Shown here: positions 1-7,562 of the stretch, in pieces
How the letters are laid out: every line of letters starts with the position of its first letter
How positions within the stretch are numbered: the stretch's first letter is position 1
From: Herbidospora cretacea
GTDB taxonomy: Bacteria; Actinomycetota; Actinomycetes; Streptosporangiales; Streptosporangiaceae
DNA: 64,000 nt
Direction: 5' to 3'
Assembly (NCBI RefSeq): GCF_001570605.1
Contig: NZ_BBXG01000026.1
Location: 32,188 to 96,187 of the forward strand
Translations under genes and position numbers: made by a program
The notes under the pieces: model-generated
Database searches by the model: none
What the model saw: only the letters and a program-made list of their open reading frames with translations
Told to the model about the DNA's origin: nothing

Positions 1-38
1 GGCCGCCACGGCGATCGAGAGGCGCTGCGCCGCGAACG

Positions 39-59
39 GCTGAGCGCGAGACGCTCAGC
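39..59. terminator. Terminator-like hairpin at the 3' end of the TetR gene
   Basis: Perfect 8-bp stem (GCTGAGCG / CGCTCAGC) with a 5-base loop, containing the stop codon of the minus-strand regulator (55-57). A plus-strand frame entering from the left edge would stop at 41-43, so it may serve convergent genes. No clear T-run. The first 38 bases are too short to assign. Confidence 0.45.
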
Positions 60-669
60 GGGCCCGCAGGCCGTTCAGTACGACGTCGAGATAGTGGCGG
101 CCGGCCGCGGCCTGCCCCTGCGGATCGACGGCGGGATGCATCCTGGCCGAGAAGGCGATGCCGCAGATCAACGGCGTCATGTCGGCGAGTGTGACGCCGG
201 GCGCCAGCCGCCCCGCGTCCGCGGCCCGTTCGAACAGCCGGGTGAACAGCGAGGACAACTGATCGAGCAGCTGCGCCGTGCCGGGCAGGGCGGCCGTGGG
301 TGCCGACAGCACGGGGGGCAGGGCGGCGTCGCTCAGTTGCGCGTCCACGATCCGGACCAGGAAATCACGGAAGGCGGTCCAGGGGTCGTCCTGCTCCACC
401 GCCTGTTCGGCGGCCTGGATCAGCGTCTCCAGTCCCTCCGCGGCCACCGCCTCGATCAACGCCTGGGGCGTCGGGAAGTGCCGGTACACCGTGGCGACGC
501 CGACGCCGGCGGCGCGGGCCACCTCGTTGAGCTGGATCGGGGTGCCTTCCGCGACCAGCTCCCGGCCGATCTCGACGATGCGCTGGCGGTTGCGTGCTGC
601 GTCCTTACGGAGCGCGGGACCGGTCACTTCTCCAGCATAGGCGCGATCCACCGGAATCGGATGACTCAT
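55..669 (-). CDS. TetR-family transcriptional repressor
   Basis: A 204-residue TetR-like regulator, probably repressing itself and the divergent epimerase/hydrolase pair. The N-terminal third carries a TetR helix-turn-helix (around residues 20-65, including GVATVYRHFPTPQALIEAV); the remainder is a helical ligand-binding domain of unknown specificity. I chose the ATG at 669 because an upstream extension would run across the palindromic operators. The start codon lies inside the first of two matching palindromes (658-672), as expected for autorepression. The ligand cannot be predicted. Confidence 0.88.
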   Translation of the reverse strand: MSHPIPVDRAYAGEVTGPALRKDAARNRQRIVEIGRELVAEGTPIQLNEVARAAGVGVATVYRHFPTPQALIEAVAAEGLETLIQAAEQAVEQDDPWTAFRDFLVRIVDAQLSDAALPPVLSAPTAALPGTAQLLDQLSSLFTRLFERAADAGRLAPGVTLADMTPLICGIAFSARMHPAVDPQGQAAAGRHYLDVVLNGLRAR

Positions 670-672
670 CCG
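658..672. promoter_or_regulatory. Probable TetR operator O1
   Basis: CGGATG-ACT-CATCCG palindrome (6-bp arms, 3-bp spacer) overlapping the regulator's start codon. Its core is the same as in the longer palindrome at 692-712, with centres 37 bp apart. This is seen directly; operator function is inferred from the repeat and its place in the divergent promoter. Confidence 0.65.
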
Positions 673-691
673 TTTAATGCTAAGGTGAAGA

Positions 692-712
692 AAACGGATG
701 ATCCATCCGTTT
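692..712. promoter_or_regulatory. Probable TetR operator O2
   Basis: Perfect 21-bp palindrome with 9-bp arms: AAACGGATG-ATC-CATCCGTTT. It sits 18 bases upstream of the chosen start of the epimerase-like gene and shares the CGGATG-N3-CATCCG core with O1. The best candidate binding site for the divergent TetR protein. Confidence 0.72.
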
Positions 713-730
713 CTGGCTTCTGGAGAGAAC

Positions 731-1627
731 GTGAAGATCCTCATCACCGGGGGCACCGGCTATCTGGGCTCGGTGCTCGTCGAACACCTCCTCGGGTCAG
801 GCCACGACGTGGTGGCGCTGACCCGGTCGCCGGAGTCGGCGGCGAAGGCGACCCGGGCGGGCGCGCGTCCGCTGCCCGGCAGCCTGACCGACACCGCGCT
901 CCTGGAAAGGGCCGCGGCGCAGGCCGACGCCGTGGTGCACACCGCCGTCGACTACGCCGGCGGGGATGACGCGGTCACGGCGGAAGCCGCGGCTGTGGAG
1001 GCGCTCACCCGTGGGGCCGGGAAGGCGGGCACCGGCACACCGTTCGTCTACACCAGCACGAACCTGGTCTACGGGCTCGACCCCGCCCATCCCCGCGACG
1101 AGGACGCGGAACTGCCGGTGCCGGGTCTGGTGCCGTCCAAGCTCGCCGGCGAGCGCCTGGTGCGCGAGGCGGCGGGCCTGAACGGCGTCGTCATCCGCGC
1201 GAGCCTGGTCTACGGACGAGGCGGCAGCCCGCTGCTGACCGGCCTGATCGGCGCCGCGACCCGCTCGGGCACCGCCACCTACATCGGCTCCGGCGCCAAC
1301 GCGTGGACCCCGGTGCACGCGGACGATCTCGCCCGCCTGTACCTGAAGGTCCTGGAGCGTCCGGTGACGGGGATCTACAACGCGGCCGGACCGGGGCAGT
1401 TCACCTTCCGCGAGCTCGCCGAGGCGATCGCGGACCTGACCGGGACCACCGCGACCTCGATCACCGCCGAGCAGGCCGAGAGCGCCATGGGGACGATGGC
1501 CGCGCTGCTCCAGGCCTCGGCGCGCACCCCCTCCCGGAAGGCGCGCGAGACGTTCGGGTGGAGCACGAGCGGTCCCGCCCTGCTGGACGACGTGCGCTCC
1601 GGCTCCTACCAGGCGGTGCACCCGTGA
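731..1627 (+). CDS. NAD-dependent epimerase/dehydratase-like SDR protein
   Basis: Extended short-chain dehydrogenase/reductase of 298 residues. The N-terminus has the nucleotide-binding glycine motif (ITGGTGYLGS). The usual YxxxK catalytic pair appears changed: the region reads GLVPSKLAGE, with Leu where Tyr is expected, although SK and the Ser/Thr-rich strand (VYTSTNLVYG) remain. I chose GTG 731 because GGAGAG lies 5 bases upstream; the in-frame ATG at 698 lies inside operator O2 and is less likely. It overlaps the following hydrolase by 4 bp (GTGA), so the two are probably co-translated and TetR-controlled. Substrate unknown. Confidence 0.82.
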   Translation: MKILITGGTGYLGSVLVEHLLGSGHDVVALTRSPESAAKATRAGARPLPGSLTDTALLERAAAQADAVVHTAVDYAGGDDAVTAEAAAVEALTRGAGKAGTGTPFVYTSTNLVYGLDPAHPRDEDAELPVPGLVPSKLAGERLVREAAGLNGVVIRASLVYGRGGSPLLTGLIGAATRSGTATYIGSGANAWTPVHADDLARLYLKVLERPVTGIYNAAGPGQFTFRELAEAIADLTGTTATSITAEQAESAMGTMAALLQASARTPSRKARETFGWSTSGPALLDDVRSGSYQAVHP

Positions 1628-2490
1628 GCCCCAGCTTGCGTAGCCACGCCTTTGCCGGTCTGCTGCGGGTGGCGGGGGTGAAGAAGCGCCAGTTCGAGCC
1701 CGGCCGTTTCCGCACCGAAGTGGCCAGCCCGTCGCCGCCGCGCCTGCCGGGTGTCACCGTCCGGCGGGAGGAGGTCGAAGGCTGGCCGGTCTACCGGCTG
1801 ACGCCCGTCGATCCGGTGCAGCGCCGTGCCCTGTACATCCACGGCGGCGCCTGGGCCGCCCCCATCACCAGGCAGCACTGGCGGCTGGCCGCCCGGATCG
1901 CCGTCGAATCCGGCCGCGACGTCGCCGTGCCCCTCTACCCGCGCCTGCCCGCCGCCACCCACGCCGACGTCCTGCCGGTCATGCTGCGGCTGCTCCAGCG
2001 CGTCCAGGGACAGGGACCGACGTCTCTGATCGGCGACTCCGCGGGGGCGAACATCGCCCTGTCCGTGCTCCAGGCCCTGACCCCGCAGGGCGAGCGCCCG
2101 GACGTCACCGTCCTCATCTCACCCGCCCTCGACCTGACCTTCGCCAATCGGGAGATCGCCGGCATCGCGTCGCACGACCCGTTGCTGAACCTCGATCACA
2201 TCCGCGTTCTCGCGGCCCGCTGGGCGGCCCCGGGCGACCCCTCACACCCTCAGGCCAGTCCTCTGAACGGCCGCCTGGACGACCTCGGACTCGTCCACGT
2301 GTACGCCGGGACCCGCGACGTCCTCTTCCCCGACGCCGTCCTGCTCAGGGACCGGAGCGAGAACACGGCCGGAACCGATCTTCACCTGCACATCGGCGAG
2401 GGAATGATCCATGACTGGCCGATCATGCCGATCCCGGAGGGCCGCCGGGCGGCCGGAGAGATCGTCGCCCTGCTGCGAGACGGCTCCTGA
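1624..2490 (+). CDS. Alpha/beta-hydrolase (hormone-sensitive lipase-like esterase)
   Basis: A 288-residue serine hydrolase of the alpha/beta-hydrolase-3 type. Visible are the oxyanion-hole HGG (HGGAW, about 73-77), the nucleophile elbow GDSAG with Ser139, a candidate acid Asp232 (GTRDVLFPDA) and His263 (MIHDW). No signal peptide is seen, so it is probably cytoplasmic. The GTG start overlaps the preceding stop codon as GTGA. It most likely acts on a small carboxyl ester, perhaps with the epimerase-like protein in detoxification, but the substrate cannot be deduced. Confidence 0.88.
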   Translation: MSPSLRSHAFAGLLRVAGVKKRQFEPGRFRTEVASPSPPRLPGVTVRREEVEGWPVYRLTPVDPVQRRALYIHGGAWAAPITRQHWRLAARIAVESGRDVAVPLYPRLPAATHADVLPVMLRLLQRVQGQGPTSLIGDSAGANIALSVLQALTPQGERPDVTVLISPALDLTFANREIAGIASHDPLLNLDHIRVLAARWAAPGDPSHPQASPLNGRLDDLGLVHVYAGTRDVLFPDAVLLRDRSENTAGTDLHLHIGEGMIHDWPIMPIPEGRRAAGEIVALLRDGS

Positions 2491-2497
2491 CACCGGA

Positions 2498-2533
2498 ACA
2501 GCCCCGTGATCACATCAGTGATCACGGGGCTGT
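2498..2533. terminator. Bidirectional terminator
   Basis: A 16-bp perfect stem with a 4-base loop (ATCA) between two convergent genes, the hydrolase and the binding lipoprotein. The strongest uninterrupted hairpin in this part of the window. Confidence 0.85.
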
Positions 2534-2558
2534 CAGGTCACCAGCTGAGCGGGAGGGC

Positions 2559-3848
2559 TCAGACCTTACCGGCGAGGTAGGTCTCGTTGGTGTACTTGTT
2601 GTCCTTGCCGTACTTGTAGATGCCGATCGTGGCCTCGGACGGGTCGCCCGCGTCGGAGAACTCGACCGGGCCGCTGACGCCGTCGTAGTCGATGTCAGTG
2701 CCGGCCTTCAGCAGGTCGAGGCAGGCCTTGAAGTCGGTGCACTTCGTGCCGCCCTTGCTGACCGCGACCAGGTTCTTCGAGATGCCGGTGCCCGAGTCGT
2801 CCTTGCCGGCCTCGGCGGCCAGGGCGATCAGGATGGTGGCGTCGTAGGACTCCGGCGCGTAGCTGAAGTCACGCAGGTCGGGGTTGGTCTTGAGCAGGTT
2901 CTCCTTGAACTTGCCCTCGGAGGCCGCGCCGGGCAGGGTGCCCTTGACGCCCTCGAGCAGGCCCTCGGGGAAGTCGGCCGAGTAGTCGGCCAGGTTGCCG
3001 TCGACGAAGTAGATCTTGACCTTGTCCGGGCCCAGACCCTGCTTCTCGAGCTCGGGGATGAGCTTCTTGGTCTCGTCGAAGGAGATCAGCGCGATCGCGT
3101 CGGGGTTGGCTTCCTTGATCTTCGCGACGTCCGCCGAGAAGTCGGGAGCGGCCGGGTCGTAGGCGACTTCGCCGGCGATGGTGCCGCCGCCGCCCTCGAC
3201 CGACTTCTTGACCTCGGCCGCGAGGCCGGTGCCGTAGGAGTCCTGACGGTTCAGGATCGCGACGTTCTCGCCACCGTCCTGGATCATCAGGTCACCGAGG
3301 ACGCGGCCCTGAAGGACGTCCGACGGGGCGGTGCGGAAGTAGAAGCCCTTGTCGTTGTAGGTCGTGAACTCGGGCGAGGTGTTCGCCGGCGAGAACTGGA
3401 CCACACCGGCGTTGACGATCTTGTCGATCACGGTGAGGGACACACCCGAGGAAGCGGCACCGATGATCGCGTCGGCCTTCTGCTGCAGCAGGTTGTCCAC
3501 GGACTGCGAAGCGATGTCCGTCTTCGCGTCACCGGAGTCGGCGTGGATCTTGGTCACCGGCTTCCCGAGGACGCCACCGGCAGCGTTGATCTCTTCCACG
3601 GCGAGGTCGACGCCCGCGAACTCCGGCGGGCCGAGGAAGGCCAGGTCACCGGTCTGGGGAAGAATCGAGCCGATGGTGAGAGTGCCGTCGCCCGCGGTCG
3701 CCGCCGTCGTGGCGGGAGCGGCTGCGGTCGTCGCCGGCGCCGAGGCGGCCGGCGCGGCGGTCTCCTCGCCACCACCACAGGCGGTCAGGGCAAGGCTGGC
3801 GGCCGCGGCGACTGCCAGCACCCGCCCCATGGGGGCAATGCGGATCAT
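2559..3848 (-). CDS. Branched-chain amino acid type ABC transporter substrate-binding lipoprotein
   Basis: A 429-residue periplasmic-binding-type protein of the LivK/Peripla_BP_6 class. The N-terminus is a lipoprotein signal with lipobox LTAC (Cys24), then an Ala/Thr/Pro-rich linker (about 28-50) that would tether it to the outer membrane face. The mature domain opens with a typical TIGSILPQTGDLAFLG stretch. No permease or ATPase genes lie beside it, so it is an orphan binding protein here or works with components elsewhere. It is flanked by its own terminator and by about 200 bp upstream carrying no other gene. The ligand (branched-chain amino acid, amide or related) is inferred from family only. 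Confidence 0.9.
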   Translation of the reverse strand: MIRIAPMGRVLAVAAAASLALTACGGGEETAAPAASAPATTAAAPATTAATAGDGTLTIGSILPQTGDLAFLGPPEFAGVDLAVEEINAAGGVLGKPVTKIHADSGDAKTDIASQSVDNLLQQKADAIIGAASSGVSLTVIDKIVNAGVVQFSPANTSPEFTTYNDKGFYFRTAPSDVLQGRVLGDLMIQDGGENVAILNRQDSYGTGLAAEVKKSVEGGGGTIAGEVAYDPAAPDFSADVAKIKEANPDAIALISFDETKKLIPELEKQGLGPDKVKIYFVDGNLADYSADFPEGLLEGVKGTLPGAASEGKFKENLLKTNPDLRDFSYAPESYDATILIALAAEAGKDDSGTGISKNLVAVSKGGTKCTDFKACLDLLKAGTDIDYDGVSGPVEFSDAGDPSEATIGIYKYGKDNKYTNETYLAGKV

Positions 3849-4005
3849 GAAGTGTCTCCTTCATCCATGCAACGAGGCGCCGGGTTCAACCAGACACGGC
3901 CCCGTTCGAATGCTGGAAACGTACATAACTCCCGGGCCCAAGAACAGGAAAGCGTCTGAACTGTGGACACTTGGATGCTGAGTCGTAATAAGTCCTCAAC
4001 ACAAA

Positions 4006-4043
4006 CCCTCCGGCTCTGACCTGCGCGGTCGCGAGCCGGAGGG
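4006..4043 (-). terminator. Rho-independent terminator of the response regulator gene
   Basis: An 11-bp perfect stem (CCCTCCGGCTC / GAGCCGGAGGG) around a 16-base loop. On the minus strand it is followed by a T-rich run (TTTGTGTTG), and it lies just downstream of the ANTAR regulator stop. The stretch 4044-4055 holds nothing else; 3849-4005 should contain the promoter of the binding lipoprotein, but I see no clear consensus. Confidence 0.8.
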
Positions 4044-4055
4044 CTCAAGGCCCGT

Positions 4056-4655
4056 TCAGGCGGGTGGATCGGCGGGCCCGGCCGCCTCCGCCACCACGAT
4101 CTGGGCCACCTGGCGCATGCTCAGCCGCCGGTCCATCGAGGCCTTCTGGATCCACCGGAAGGCCTGCGGCTCGGTCCAGCCGTGCTGGGCCATGAGCAGG
4201 CCTTTCGCCCGCTCGACCAGCTTGCGGGTCTCCAGCCGGTCGGACAGGGTGGTGACCTCCTTCTCCAGTGCGGCGATCTCCTCGTGGCGGCTGACCGCCA
4301 TCTCGATCGCCGGCACCAGGTCACCCTTGGTGAACGGCTTCACCAGGTAGGCCATCGCCCCGGCGTCGCGGGCCCGCTCCACCAGGTCTCGCTGCGAGAA
4401 GGCCGTCAGGATCAGGCACGGCGCGATGCGCTCGGACACGATCCGCTCGGCGGCCGAGATGCCGTCGAGGACGGGCATCTTCACATCGAGGATCACCAGG
4501 TCCGGCCGGAGCTCGGTGGCGAGCTTCACGGCGCTCTCCCCGTCACCGGCCTCGCCGACGACGGCGTAACCGTCTTCTTCCAGCATCTCCTTCAGGTCGA
4601 GGCGAATCAGAGCCTCGTCTTCCGCGATCACCACTCGCCGCTGCGTTCCACTCAC
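4056..4655 (-). CDS. ANTAR-domain response regulator (putative RNA-binding antiterminator)
   Basis: About 199 residues: a CheY-like receiver (phospho-acceptor Asp57 in LVILDVKMP, with conserved acidic and Thr/Lys positions, e.g. LVKPF) followed by a short coiled linker and a C-terminal ANTAR domain (ERAKGLLMAQHGW...SMRQVAQIV). ANTAR domains bind paired hairpins in nascent RNA to prevent termination. No cognate histidine kinase is adjacent. An upstream in-frame ATG at 4733 falls inside the divergent tRNA gene, so I use GTG 4655; its ribosome binding site is weak and the exact start is uncertain. The regulator-tRNA-pyk neighbourhood is also familiar from Streptomyces genomes. Confidence 0.88.
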   Translation of the reverse strand: MSGTQRRVVIAEDEALIRLDLKEMLEEDGYAVVGEAGDGESAVKLATELRPDLVILDVKMPVLDGISAAERIVSERIAPCLILTAFSQRDLVERARDAGAMAYLVKPFTKGDLVPAIEMAVSRHEEIAALEKEVTTLSDRLETRKLVERAKGLLMAQHGWTEPQAFRWIQKASMDRRLSMRQVAQIVVAEAAGPADPPA

Positions 4656-4697
4656 GCACAAGAGGTTACCGACGTCCGCTAGATTGGGACCACGCAC

Positions 4698-4770
4698 GCC
4701 CCGATAGACCAACGGCAGAGTCAATGGCCTCAAAATCCATCAAGTGTGGGTTCGAATCCCACTCGGGGCA
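4698..4770 (+). tRNA. tRNA with CAA anticodon (leucine), class-I shape
   Basis: A cloverleaf can be folded: 7-bp acceptor stem (GCCCCGA / TCGGGGC), D-arm reduced to 3 bp (GAC/GTC), anticodon loop CTCAAAA giving CAA after U33, a 5-base variable region, and T-arm GTGGG-TTCGAAT-CCCAC. CCA is not encoded. The lowest anticodon-stem pair is C-T, a mismatch. Total length is 73 nt, whereas bacterial leucine tRNAs normally have a long variable arm and are about 85 nt. The tRNA call is secure; the amino-acid identity rests on the anticodon alone. Confidence 0.85.
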
Positions 4771-4773
4771 CCC

Positions 4774-5574
4774 CTAAGTCATGCCCTGAAGCCCGCGGGT
4801 GATCACGGCCAGGCGTGCGGCGTCGGCCGGATCCAGCGTACGCAGCGTGAGCGGCAGCCTCCTCCCCCGGTCGACGGCGGTCAGCGGCGCCTTCGGCGGA
4901 TCGTCGATGAAGTCGTGCACGGCCGCCACCGACTCCTCCACGGGGCGCGCCGCCAGCCGCCCGGCCACCTTCAGGGCCACCCTGACCGGCGCGGGCATCC
5001 CCGACGCGTCGCCGCTGCGCGTGAACCCGGGATGGTAGAGGACGTAGGGCAGGTCCGCGCCGTGTTCGGCGGCGTGGGCGACGCCGAGCAGGTCGTTGGC
5101 GCGGCCGGCCTGGAGCTGCGCCCGGACCATGCCGTAGCGGCGGGTGAGCTGGAGGTCGTCCCAGGTGATCGCGCCCTTGGTGGTGCCGACCCCGGCGACG
5201 TTGACGATGACGGGCCGTTCGCTCGCCGACAGCAGCGGCGTCAGCCCCTCGCCGAGCAAACGGCGGCTCAGGTAGTAGAGCGCGAACGTCGACTCCAGCC
5301 CGTCGACGGTCTCCACGCGCCGGCGCGCCAGCCGGTTGGCGAACAGCGCCAGCGCGTCGACCACCGGCGTCGCGGCGGTGACCGCCTCGACGGCGGCCCG
5401 GTTCCCCGCCAGGGTGCTCAGGTCGGCGTGCACGAACTCGATCCCTCCACCGAGCCGGGCGCCCTTGGCCGGATTGCTGCCGATCGCGAACACGCGGTCC
5501 CCGCGGGCGGCCCGGCCGAGCGCGAGCGCGCGCCCCATGCCGTCGGTGCCGCCACTGATCACTATGACTGCCAT
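4774..5574 (-). CDS. SDR-family protein with altered catalytic residues
   Basis: A 266-residue short-chain dehydrogenase-like protein. The cofactor loop is clear (ISGGTDGMGRA, N-terminus), and the order of elements matches retinol-dehydrogenase-like SDRs. However, the position expected to carry YxxSK reads RAQLQAGRAN, so the catalytic Tyr and Lys are apparently Gln and Gly. Its stop codon lies 3 bp from the 3' end of the tRNA gene. It is divergent from an HxlR regulator (48 bp apart) that probably controls it; a short ATAG-N5-CTAT dyad spans the start codon. It may be a non-catalytic or differently catalytic binding protein. Confidence 0.8.
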   Translation of the reverse strand: MAVIVISGGTDGMGRALALGRAARGDRVFAIGSNPAKGARLGGGIEFVHADLSTLAGNRAAVEAVTAATPVVDALALFANRLARRRVETVDGLESTFALYYLSRRLLGEGLTPLLSASERPVIVNVAGVGTTKGAITWDDLQLTRRYGMVRAQLQAGRANDLLGVAHAAEHGADLPYVLYHPGFTRSGDASGMPAPVRVALKVAGRLAARPVEESVAAVHDFIDDPPKAPLTAVDRGRRLPLTLRTLDPADAARLAVITRGLQGMT

Positions 5575-5622
5575 AGCCTCACTATCGGGACCCGCCCGGA
5601 ACAGCGACAAGAAGGCACTTTC

Positions 5623-6039
5623 ATGTCCGATACGCACACGCAGGTGCCCTCCGTACTCGCCGTCGACCTGCCCTCGCCGGTGCCGGGGGCCGAATACGAG
5701 GACTGTCCCGTCACCGACGTCCTGCGCCGGATCGGCGACAAGTGGATCGTGCTGGTCATCGTCCTGCTGGGCCGGCGGCCCCACCGGTTCAACGAGCTGC
5801 ACCGCGCCGTCGAGGGCATCAGCCAGCGCATGCTCACCCGCACACTGCGGACGCTGGAGGGCAACGGGCTGGTGCGCCGGGAGGTGCTGCCCACCGTGCC
5901 GCCCTCTGTGGAGTACAGCCTGACCGGCCTCGGGGCGTCCCTGCTCACGCCGCTGTCGGCGCTGGCCGACTGGGCGGTGGCCCACCGGAGCGAGATGGCC
6001 GCCGCCCGGACAGCCGAAAGGCCGCCACGTCGTACGTGA
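5623..6039 (+). CDS. HxlR-family winged-helix regulator
   Basis: A 138-residue MarR-like HxlR/DUF24 regulator. It has the typical N-terminal cysteine context EDCPVTDVLRRIGDKW, which in redox-sensing members (HypR, YodB) responds to electrophiles or oxidants, then the winged helix (RFNELHRAVEGISQRMLTR). The single conserved Cys is compatible with redox sensing, an inference. Divergent from the SDR gene, its probable target. Confidence 0.88.
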   Translation: MSDTHTQVPSVLAVDLPSPVPGAEYEDCPVTDVLRRIGDKWIVLVIVLLGRRPHRFNELHRAVEGISQRMLTRTLRTLEGNGLVRREVLPTVPPSVEYSLTGLGASLLTPLSALADWAVAHRSEMAAARTAERPPRRT

Positions 6040-6050
6040 CGGCCCTTTCG
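6015..6050. terminator. Terminator between convergent HxlR and pyk genes
   Basis: Long imperfect hairpin (CGAAAGG... / ...CCCTTTCG) overlapping the stop codon of the HxlR gene and just downstream of pyk on the other strand. One bulged base in the stem. Confidence 0.7.
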
Positions 6051-6058
6051 AATGAAGG

Positions 6059-7495
6059 TCAGCCGAGGTTCGGGTGGGCCACGGCCGAGCCGAGGATGTG
6101 CACGCGCAGCGCGTTGGTCGACCCGTGGTTGCCGGGAGGCGAACCCGCCACGACGACGATCTTGTCACCCTTCTCGAACGTGCCGAGGGCGAGCAGGGAC
6201 GCCTCCACCTGACGGACCATGTCGTCGGTGTGGTGCACGAACGGCACCTCGAAGGTCTCCACGCCCCAGGTCAGCGCGAGCTGGCCGCGGACCACCGGGT
6301 TGGAGGTGAACGCGATCAGCGGGATCGGGCTGCGATAGCGGGCCAGGCGGCGCGCGGTCTCACCGGACATGGTGAAGGCCACCAGGGCCTTGGCCCCCAC
6401 GATGGCGCCGACCTCGGCGGCGGCGCGGGCGATGGCGCCACCGGTCGACTCGGGACGCCGGTCGAAGTGGTGGGTGGCGTGGAGGGTCGCGCCCTCGGCG
6501 GCGGCGGCGATGCGGGCCATCGTCGAGACGGACTCGATCGGGTAGTTGCCGACCGACGTCTCGCCCGACAGCATGACCGCGTCGGCGCCGTCCATGACCG
6601 CGTAGGCCACGTCGGAGGTCTCGGCCCGGGTCGGCCGGGGTGCGGCCATCATCGAGTCGAGCATCTGGGTCGCCACGATGACCGGGTGGGCCTTCTCGCG
6701 GCAGAGTTCGATGATCCGGCGCTGGACGATGGGGACCTGCTCCAGCGGCAGCTCGACGCCCAGGTCGCCGCGGGCGACCATGACGCCGTCGAACCGGTCG
6801 ACGATCGCCTCCAGGGCGTCGACGGCCTGCGGCTTCTCGATCTTGGCGATGAGAGGCAGGCGCACGCCCTCCTCGTCCATGATGCGGTGGACGATGTCGG
6901 CGTCCTCCGGCGACCGCACGAACGACAGCGCGATCATGTCGAAGCCGGTCCGGAGGGCCCAGCGGAGGTCCTCTTCGTCCTTCTCGGTCAGGGCCGGGGC
7001 GCTGACGGCCACGCCCGGCAGGTTCAGGCCCTTGTTGTCGGAGATCATGCCGCCGACGACGACCCGGGTGGTCACCCGGGGGCCCTCGACCTTGTCGACC
7101 TCCAGGTGGAGACGGCCGTCGTCGACGAGGATGGTGTCGCCCGGCTTCACGTCGCCGGGCAGGCCCTCGTAGGTGGTGGAGACCATGTCGCGGTCTCCGG
7201 GGACGTCCTCGGTGGTGATCGTGATGATGTCACCGACGCCGAGGCGGACCGGCCCGGAGGCGAACTTGCCCACCCGGATCTTGGGTCCCTGGAGGTCGGC
7301 CAGCACGCCTACCGCGCGGCCAAGCTCCTCGGCGGCCTCCCGCACCCGGTCGAAGACCTCTTTGTGCAGCTCATGGCTGCCGTGGGAGAGGTTGAAGCGG
7401 GCGACGTCCATGCCCGCGCTGATCAGCTCCCGCAGCCGTTCCGGAGACGAGGTGGCGGGGCCTAGGGTACAGACGATCTTTGCTCGACGGCTCAC
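6059..7495 (-). CDS. pyk: Pyruvate kinase
   Basis: Converts phosphoenolpyruvate and ADP to pyruvate and ATP in glycolysis. 478 residues, a normal length. The N-terminus SRRAKIVCTLGPATSS is the family start, IAKIEKPQAV carries the active-site Lys/Glu region, and MVARGDLGVELP the Mg2+/substrate loop. The C-terminal domain is present (allosteric, small region). The GTG at 7495 was chosen because homologues begin within a few residues of this motif; longer upstream frames have no family match. Transcribed toward the HxlR terminator. Confidence 0.95.
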   Translation of the reverse strand: MSRRAKIVCTLGPATSSPERLRELISAGMDVARFNLSHGSHELHKEVFDRVREAAEELGRAVGVLADLQGPKIRVGKFASGPVRLGVGDIITITTEDVPGDRDMVSTTYEGLPGDVKPGDTILVDDGRLHLEVDKVEGPRVTTRVVVGGMISDNKGLNLPGVAVSAPALTEKDEEDLRWALRTGFDMIALSFVRSPEDADIVHRIMDEEGVRLPLIAKIEKPQAVDALEAIVDRFDGVMVARGDLGVELPLEQVPIVQRRIIELCREKAHPVIVATQMLDSMMAAPRPTRAETSDVAYAVMDGADAVMLSGETSVGNYPIESVSTMARIAAAAEGATLHATHHFDRRPESTGGAIARAAAEVGAIVGAKALVAFTMSGETARRLARYRSPIPLIAFTSNPVVRGQLALTWGVETFEVPFVHHTDDMVRQVEASLLALGTFEKGDKIVVVAGSPPGNHGSTNALRVHILGSAVAHPNLG

Positions 7496-7562
7496 GAGAC
7501 CTAGCCTAATTGGTCCAGACCACTTGAATGTGACGGCTCCCATAGCTGTGGCCAAATTGTCA

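Noticed and set aside
698-730. ATG 698 as start of the epimerase gene
   Set aside because: Would place the start inside the operator palindrome; GTG 731 has a good GGAGAG site and begins at the conserved strand.
4698-4770. tRNA gene as attachment site of an integrated element
   Set aside because: No second copy of its 3' end and no integrase gene are visible in the window.
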